Position numbers and translations under genes: made by a program. The notes beneath the pieces were generated by a model. The model saw only the letters and a program-made list of their open reading frames with translations. It had not been told where the DNA came from and ran no database searches. Source: Calditerrivibrio sp. (GTDB lineage Bacteria > Chrysiogenota > Deferribacteres > Deferribacterales > Calditerrivibrionaceae). Taken from it: a stretch of 10,000 bases of DNA. Of the stretch, positions 6,291-10,000 are shown piece after piece. The stretch's first letter is position 1; each line of letters starts with the position of its first letter. The stretch is taken from contig JAIWOA010000009.1 in NCBI GenBank assembly GCA_020217115.1, positions 1 to 10,000 on the forward strand, in the 5' to 3' direction.

Positions 6291-6580
6291 AATATTATAA
6301 GATACAATTTTACGATTCAAAAAAAGAGATCTTTACTCTTAAGGCAAAATCTGCGTCACCTACATCTTTTCTTGGACTTATAGAGATTTCAGAAATCATA
6401 CATAAAGAGGAATCATCAATACTGATAACGCCCGAAGATGACAAAAGCCGTATAGAATTTAAAAATGTAAATAAAACCTACATCCCTATTGGTAGCATAA
6501 TTAGGATAGATGAAATAATTGAAGATGACAAACAGTTCTTATTCCGTTTAGTAAAGGATAAAGATGAAGATTCTGAATAA
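6287..6580 (+). CDS. DUF1820 family protein
   Basis: This is a 97-aa soluble protein. The pattern matches DUF1820 (PF08850): a first strand MKYYKIQFYD, then EIFTLKAKSAS, FLGLIEISEII (28-38), a central SSILITPEDD (43-52), and the diagnostic KTYIPIGSIIRIDEI at 63-77. An acidic tail (DKDEDSE) ends the protein and overlaps the lptF start by 17 bases. The family is small, widespread in proteobacteria and without an assigned function. The ATG overlaps the previous stop as ATGA, so it depends on translational coupling. Its fixed place directly before lptF in this operon is the only functional hint here. Confidence 0.85.
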   Translation: MKYYKIQFYDSKKEIFTLKAKSASPTSFLGLIEISEIIHKEESSILITPEDDKSRIEFKNVNKTYIPIGSIIRIDEIIEDDKQFLFRLVKDKDEDSE

Positions 6581-7601
6581 GTATATACTCCGTGAAATAT
6601 TCCCCATATTCTTTCTTTCAAATATATTTTTCATATTTGTATTATTGTTGGACAAATTGATAGATCTTACAGACCTTTTTTTTTCAAAAAATGTACCAGC
6701 AATTATAATAATTGAAACCATAATATTTTACTTACCATCATTCCTTATGATAACTATACCAACCTCTGCCCTCCTTGCAGTTATGACTGCACACAACAGA
6801 TTATCTGCAGATTCAGAAATTGTAGTTATAAAGTCTTTAGGTGTTACCCCCTACAACCTTACCAGACCAACCATATTGTTTGGTATTTTTGCAACGTTCC
6901 TGGCTTTTATTACATCCTATACATTGCTACCATACGGTAACCAGCTGGCTATAAAAAACCTGAAAAGAACTGTAAACTACATCTCAATAAAGGATATCAA
7001 AGAAAATGAATTTTATAATGAACTACCAAATCTAACTTTACATGTAACAAAAAAGTATGACAATACAAATTATGCTGGCATAACTATTATAGACAACAAA
7101 GGGGAAAATTTTATAACCGCAAAGGAGGGGGAGATTTTACAATCTGTAGGTAAAATAATATTTGACCTAAAAGATGGAACTCTTATAAATGGTAAAGATG
7201 AAAAATATTCAAAGATATCCTTTGGCAAATTCTATTATGTGTTCAATGTTGATGCCCAATTAAAAAGAGATATAAAACAGGAAAGGTTTATGTTTTTTTC
7301 AGAACTAATGGAAAATTTTGATAAAGGAGATATTTTCAAATTTGAATTTTCCAAAAGGATTGCCCTTCCGCTGTCCACAATGATAATGGCACTGCTGGGA
7401 CTTAACATGGGGATATTTTTTCATAGATCGAATAAATCAATAAACTGGATAGTAGCATTAGCCACGATATTTGTATACAACATGATAATGTTTTTATCAG
7501 AAAATCTGATAAACTTTACAGATCCGTTTTTTGCTCCATGGATAGCCAATATATTATTTTCAATAATACCGCTAACAACTTTGAAAAGGTGCATATCGTG
7601 A
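6564..7601 (+). CDS. lptF: LPS export ABC transporter permease LptF
   Basis: This 345-aa inner-membrane permease belongs to the YjgP/YjgQ (PF03739) family. With LptG and the LptB ATPase it extracts lipopolysaccharide from the inner membrane and feeds it to the LptC-A-D bridge. The layout is canonical: the amphipathic start ILNKYILREIF, TM1-3 at about 10-32, 48-72 and 97-119, a periplasmic beta-jellyroll at about 125-235, and TM4-6 at about 265-285, 292-313 and 322-340. RLSADSEIVVIKSLGVTP (79-96) is the cytoplasmic coupling-helix region that contacts LptB. The ATG lies inside the DUF1820 gene with AAGGA about 5 bases before it. The stop overlaps the next GTG start as GTGA. I call it LptF and not LptG from gene order and from the SADSEI variant of the coupling motif. 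The assignment within the pair is less sure than the family. Confidence 0.9.
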   Translation: MKILNKYILREIFPIFFLSNIFFIFVLLLDKLIDLTDLFFSKNVPAIIIIETIIFYLPSFLMITIPTSALLAVMTAHNRLSADSEIVVIKSLGVTPYNLTRPTILFGIFATFLAFITSYTLLPYGNQLAIKNLKRTVNYISIKDIKENEFYNELPNLTLHVTKKYDNTNYAGITIIDNKGENFITAKEGEILQSVGKIIFDLKDGTLINGKDEKYSKISFGKFYYVFNVDAQLKRDIKQERFMFFSELMENFDKGDIFKFEFSKRIALPLSTMIMALLGLNMGIFFHRSNKSINWIVALATIFVYNMIMFLSENLINFTDPFFAPWIANILFSIIPLTTLKRCIS

Positions 7602-8698
7602 CAATAATACAGAGATATTTCTTAAAGATATTTTTTAGAAATTTTATTATAATACAAAGCTTTATATACTTCATATACATGTTTTTTCTTTTTTTCAGCC
7701 ATTCAAAATATATTTCAAGATTCAATGCATCTTTTATAGATATCCTTATATATGATACAATAAAATCCCCTATTTTTATATACCAGACCATCCCTGTTGC
7801 ATTTATAGTATCAGTTGTAACAACCTTTATTATCTTGATAAAAAACAATGAATTAACAGCTTTTTTGAGTATCGGTGGAGATATTTTTACATTTGTTAAA
7901 ACTCTTATGATTATAGGTATATTGTTTAGTATTTTTATAATTTTTATGTCTGATTACATAGTACCCAAAGTTCAAAAAAAGGGGGAGGATTATAAAATAT
8001 CCCATATTGAAAAAAAACAGAATGAAAAATTGACAACTGTTACAAACCTATGGTTTAAGGATAATGATAGCTTCATTAAGATTGGAACAGTAGACATTAT
8101 AGGTAAAAATCTCTACGATATACAAAAAATTAGAATAGACCGTTATGGTAAAATAAGCTCAATAGAATATATTGATCAGGCAACCTATAAAGATAAAAAC
8201 ATATGGAATTACAACCGATTAAAGATAATAAATCTTTCAGATATACCAAGATTAGAAAGTAAAATAGACAATTTGACCTTACAAAATGATACATTTACAA
8301 AACTGATAAACTATTCAATATCTACTTCTCCAAAACAATTAACAATGAAAGAGCTGAGAAAGCTAATACGATTCTATAAGGGGAAGGGATTAAACTACTC
8401 CTCCTACTCTTTGTACTACTACAATAAAATCTCTTACTCAATAATAATTTTAGTTCTTACAGTGGTTCTTTTACCCTATACTATAGATATTGCAAGGAGT
8501 TTTTCCTATATAAAGATAGCAGCAAATTCCATTGTCATAATATTCGGATTCTGGATATTTATGTCAGCCTGTCTATCACTTGGAAAGTCTGGGGTTTTAA
8601 ATCCAATATTATCAAACTTTTTACCGCATATAATCTTTATTATTATCGGTTTTTACGGCTATTATAAAAAAAGAAACCTTTTTTACATTAACAAATAA
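7598..8698 (+). CDS. lptG: LPS export ABC transporter permease LptG
   Basis: This 366-aa protein is the second YjgP/YjgQ permease, partner of LptF. It has TM1 at about 12-35, two further helices near 57-82 and 97-120, a periplasmic jellyroll at about 125-270, and three C-terminal helices from about 287 on. The coupling motif KNNELTAFLSIGGD (about 82-95) matches the SELTAxRxxG of LptG. LWFKDNDSFIKIG opens the jellyroll in the usual way, and VLNPILSNFLPHIIF in the last helix region is also typical. Start choice: an in-frame ATG at 7538 would overlap lptF by 64 bases and add 20 unlikely residues. The GTG at 7598 has AAGG 8 bases upstream, overlaps the lptF stop as GTGA and gives the normal N-terminus. 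The 3' end is 8 bases from the stop of the convergent GGCT-like gene, with no evident terminator hairpin between them. Confidence 0.9.
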   Translation: MTIIQRYFLKIFFRNFIIIQSFIYFIYMFFLFFSHSKYISRFNASFIDILIYDTIKSPIFIYQTIPVAFIVSVVTTFIILIKNNELTAFLSIGGDIFTFVKTLMIIGILFSIFIIFMSDYIVPKVQKKGEDYKISHIEKKQNEKLTTVTNLWFKDNDSFIKIGTVDIIGKNLYDIQKIRIDRYGKISSIEYIDQATYKDKNIWNYNRLKIINLSDIPRLESKIDNLTLQNDTFTKLINYSISTSPKQLTMKELRKLIRFYKGKGLNYSSYSLYYYNKISYSIIILVLTVVLLPYTIDIARSFSYIKIAANSIVIIFGFWIFMSACLSLGKSGVLNPILSNFLPHIIFIIIGFYGYYKKRNLFYINK

Positions 8699-8706
8699 TC
8701 CAAAAA

Positions 8707-9084
8707 CTAAAAAGACCCAGAAGTCAACAATTCACCCTTTTCTTCATGCAAAAAATAGATCCATGATTTTACTACCATGCCTGTCGTAGTTTTGACATCA
8801 ACCAGTTCCCTAAAATAAAAATTTGGGTGATCCTCAAAGAGATCTATCTCCTTTAAAATCTTATTATCAATTTCGTATAACTCACCACAAATATGGGAAA
8901 TATTTTTATCTTTATAGACATAGGGTATACTGTCGACATACATAGAATATTTTTCCAATGTAACAGCTTCAGATATAAATTTGGCACCACTTAGAAGGTA
9001 ATTGTATTCCTTACCCCTTTTTAGTGAACCATATACAAATAAGTAGATTTTATCTTTATCTTCCACTGTGTCCAAAACCTCCAT
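8707..9084 (-). CDS. gamma-glutamylcyclotransferase-like protein (GGCT/AIG2/YtfP fold)
   Basis: This is a 125-aa cytosolic protein. LFVYGSLKRGKEYNYLL (15-31) is the N-terminal signature of the gamma-glutamylcyclotransferase-like fold, with YGSL forming the substrate-binding loop. Glu84 in IDLFEDHPNFYFR matches the family's catalytic glutamate, and GELYEID (67-73) and SWIYFL (107-112) follow the usual strands. Members release 5-oxoproline from gamma-glutamyl amino acids or amines, but for most bacterial YtfP-type proteins the substrate is unknown. The gene starts inside dut with a 29-base overlap. The ATG at 9084 abuts its GAGGAG with no spacer. The in-frame GTG at 9066, with GGAGG 11 bases upstream, would cut the overlap to 11 bases and remove six residues, and is a serious alternative. 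It is the last gene of the FKBP-dut unit. Confidence 0.87.
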   Translation of the reverse strand: MEVLDTVEDKDKIYLFVYGSLKRGKEYNYLLSGAKFISEAVTLEKYSMYVDSIPYVYKDKNISHICGELYEIDNKILKEIDLFEDHPNFYFRELVDVKTTTGMVVKSWIYFLHEEKGELLTSGSF

Positions 9085-9490
9085 CTCCTCTTTCTGTTTC
9101 TGCTAATTCGTATACAACAACAAAATTGACTTTAACTACACGATTAAAAACAATCTGTGCTATACGATCCCCCTTTTTGTATTCAAAATCATCCTTGCCA
9201 AAATTTGCAAGAATAACACCTATTTCACCTCTATAATCTGAATCTATGGTTCCGGGAGAATTTAAAACTGTTACACCATATTTCAATGCAAGCCCACTCC
9301 TTGGTCTTATTTGAGCTTCATAACCTTCTGGTATCTCCATATATATACCTGTTGGCAAAAGTTTTATCTCCCCCTTTTTTATAACTCCATCTGAAATTAC
9401 AGACAGATCCATACCAGCAGAACCTTCAGTTATATAACGGGGCAAAGAAATCCCTTTGGCACACTTAATCTTTACTTCTATGGGACACAT
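9056..9490 (-). CDS. dut: deoxyuridine 5'-triphosphate nucleotidohydrolase (dUTPase)
   Basis: This 144-aa trimeric dUTPase hydrolyses dUTP to dUMP and pyrophosphate, keeping uracil out of DNA and supplying dUMP for thymidylate synthesis. All five family motifs are in order: AGMDL (25-29), RPRSGLA (62-68), LNSPGTIDSDYRGEI (76-90, with the catalytic Asp in IDSDY), GDRIAQI (107-113), and the C-terminal P-loop-like RGDGGFGHSG (134-143) that closes over the phosphates. The length is normal. The ATG at 9490 is only 2 bases after the FKBP stop and its ribosome site is weak, so translation is probably coupled to the gene before it. The last motif is encoded by the same bases that carry the start region of the GGCT-like gene. 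Confidence 0.97.
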   Translation of the reverse strand: MCPIEVKIKCAKGISLPRYITEGSAGMDLSVISDGVIKKGEIKLLPTGIYMEIPEGYEAQIRPRSGLALKYGVTVLNSPGTIDSDYRGEIGVILANFGKDDFEYKKGDRIAQIVFNRVVKVNFVVVYELAETERGDGGFGHSGR

Positions 9491-9492
9491 TT

Positions 9493-9918
9493 CTAATCTA
9501 CTTTTACAATCTCTATATTGTACTCTATAGTTTTACCGGCTAAAGGGTGATTGAAATCTATAACAAAATTATCATGATTCACTTCCAATACCACACCTCT
9601 GTATGAATTACCATCAGCATCTGTAAGCTCCAAAAACTTCCCTTTACTTATCTCATTATTTTCATCAGGGATAAAAGATTTCGGTATCTTTAAAACGTTT
9701 TCCTCAGAGTATTCCCCAAAGGCCTTTTCAGGTGGTAATATTATCTTCTTTTTATCACCAGCTGACAAGCCCAAAATACCCTTTTCAATATCCTCAGGAA
9801 GCTCACCCTGCCCAAGTTTATATGAAAGTGGTTTATCAATAGGTGTGGCATCAAGTAACCTACCATCTATCTCCCTTGCAGTGTAATGTATTGTAACAAA
9901 TGAATCTGACTTAATCAT
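9493..9918 (-). CDS. SlyD/SlpA-type FKBP peptidyl-prolyl cis-trans isomerase
   Basis: This is a 141-aa cytosolic prolyl isomerase and chaperone. The FKBP half is made of residues 1-67 (VTIHYTAREIDGRLLDAT, LSYKLGQGELPEDIEKGILGLSAGDKKKIILPPEKAFGEY) and the end (124-141). An insert-in-flap chaperone domain sits between, at about 68-122. The diagnostic DFNHPLAGKTIEYNIEI (121-137) is present. The His/Cys-rich metal-binding tail of E. coli SlyD is absent, so the protein is closer to SlpA or to tail-less SlyD forms; no symbol is given for that reason. AGAGGAG lies 8 bases before the ATG at 9918, behind a good promoter. It is the first gene of the FKBP-dut-GGCT unit. Confidence 0.93.
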   Translation of the reverse strand: MIKSDSFVTIHYTAREIDGRLLDATPIDKPLSYKLGQGELPEDIEKGILGLSAGDKKKIILPPEKAFGEYSEENVLKIPKSFIPDENNEISKGKFLELTDADGNSYRGVVLEVNHDNFVIDFNHPLAGKTIEYNIEIVKVD

Positions 9919-9944
9919 AAAAAGTACTCCTCTTTTTTTACATT

Positions 9945-9973
9945 AATATATTAACAAAATCATCTAATGTAAA
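9945..9973 (-). promoter_or_regulatory. promoter of the FKBP-dut-GGCT operon
   Basis: On the minus strand, TTTACA (9973-9968), 17 bases, then TATATT (9950-9945) gives 5/6 matches to both consensus boxes. Transcription would begin near 9938, leaving a leader of about 20 nt that holds the AGAGGAG ribosome site. No other promoter is evident inside this operon, where the genes abut or overlap. Confidence 0.65.
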
Positions 9974-10000
9974 TAAAAATATAATTTTTTAATACAAAAA

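Noticed and set aside
5900..6307. A 135-codon minus-strand frame that looks hydrophobic like a membrane protein.
   Set aside because: It is the mirror of the Lys/Glu/Asn-rich 169-aa protein; antisense to such codons always gives Leu/Ile/Phe-rich frames. The plus-strand gene has a ribosome site and coupling on both sides.
7516..7848. A 110-codon minus-strand frame across the lptF/lptG junction.
   Set aside because: It is antisense to two conserved permease genes, with no recognisable protein family.
8667..8684. An AAAAAAG-AAAC-CTTTTTT inverted repeat near the end of lptG as a terminator.
   Set aside because: The stem has a single G-C pair and lies within the coding sequence, so it would be too weak; it reflects A/T runs.
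1..10000. tRNA, rRNA, riboswitch, CRISPR, insertion sequence or attachment site.
   Set aside because: Reading the intergenic stretches shows no cloverleaf-like or GC-rich structured segment, no regularly spaced repeats, and no transposase or terminal inverted repeats. All gaps are short and AT-rich.

Overview
The window is very AT-rich, densely packed chromosomal DNA from a bacterium. An LptF/LptG lipopolysaccharide-export permease pair indicates a diderm (Gram-negative) envelope. The base composition and the gene mix suggest an AT-rich, non-enteric lineage. A Deferribacteres-like organism (Deferribacter/Calditerrivibrio type) is my best guess, but it rests on overall impression and not on a marker gene. 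I see no tRNA, rRNA, insertion sequence, phage or CRISPR, and no stretch over 300 bases without a gene.

Layout from left to right. Positions 1-512 (minus) hold the N-terminal 170 codons of homoserine dehydrogenase, behind a near-consensus promoter. Upstream of it on the same strand is a YihY/BrkB-type membrane protein whose soluble tail looks like a degenerate cyclic-nucleotide-binding fold (623-1831, minus). Divergent from that is a 624-aa acetyl-CoA-synthetase-like protein (1941-3815, plus). It keeps the overall family framework but has lost the phosphate-binding loop signature and the C-terminal adenylation lysine. A two-CBS-domain protein (3863-4273, plus) follows and appears to have its own promoter.

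Convergent to these is a minus-strand pair: a PHP-family phosphoesterase of the RNase AM/YciV type (4519-5352) and, overlapping it by 8 bases, an 82-aa two-helix membrane protein (4278-4526).

Divergent from the PHP gene is a five-gene plus-strand operon (5398-8698). Its genes are a PF04020 four-helix membrane protein, a protein resembling the MXAN_5187 C-terminal domain family, a DUF1820 protein, LptF and LptG. The genes overlap or nearly abut throughout, which ties three uncharacterised proteins to the LPS-export permease. The promoter is placed so close to the first ATG that the transcript may be leaderless.

The right end is a minus-strand operon behind a good promoter: SlyD-like FKBP prolyl isomerase, dUTPase, and a gamma-glutamylcyclotransferase-like protein that starts inside the end of the dUTPase gene.

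Most of the window is housekeeping. The parts most worth a second look are the catalytically altered Acs-like protein with its CBS neighbour, the YihY fusion, and the unknown proteins co-transcribed with lptFG. I found no convincing new mobile or defence system.
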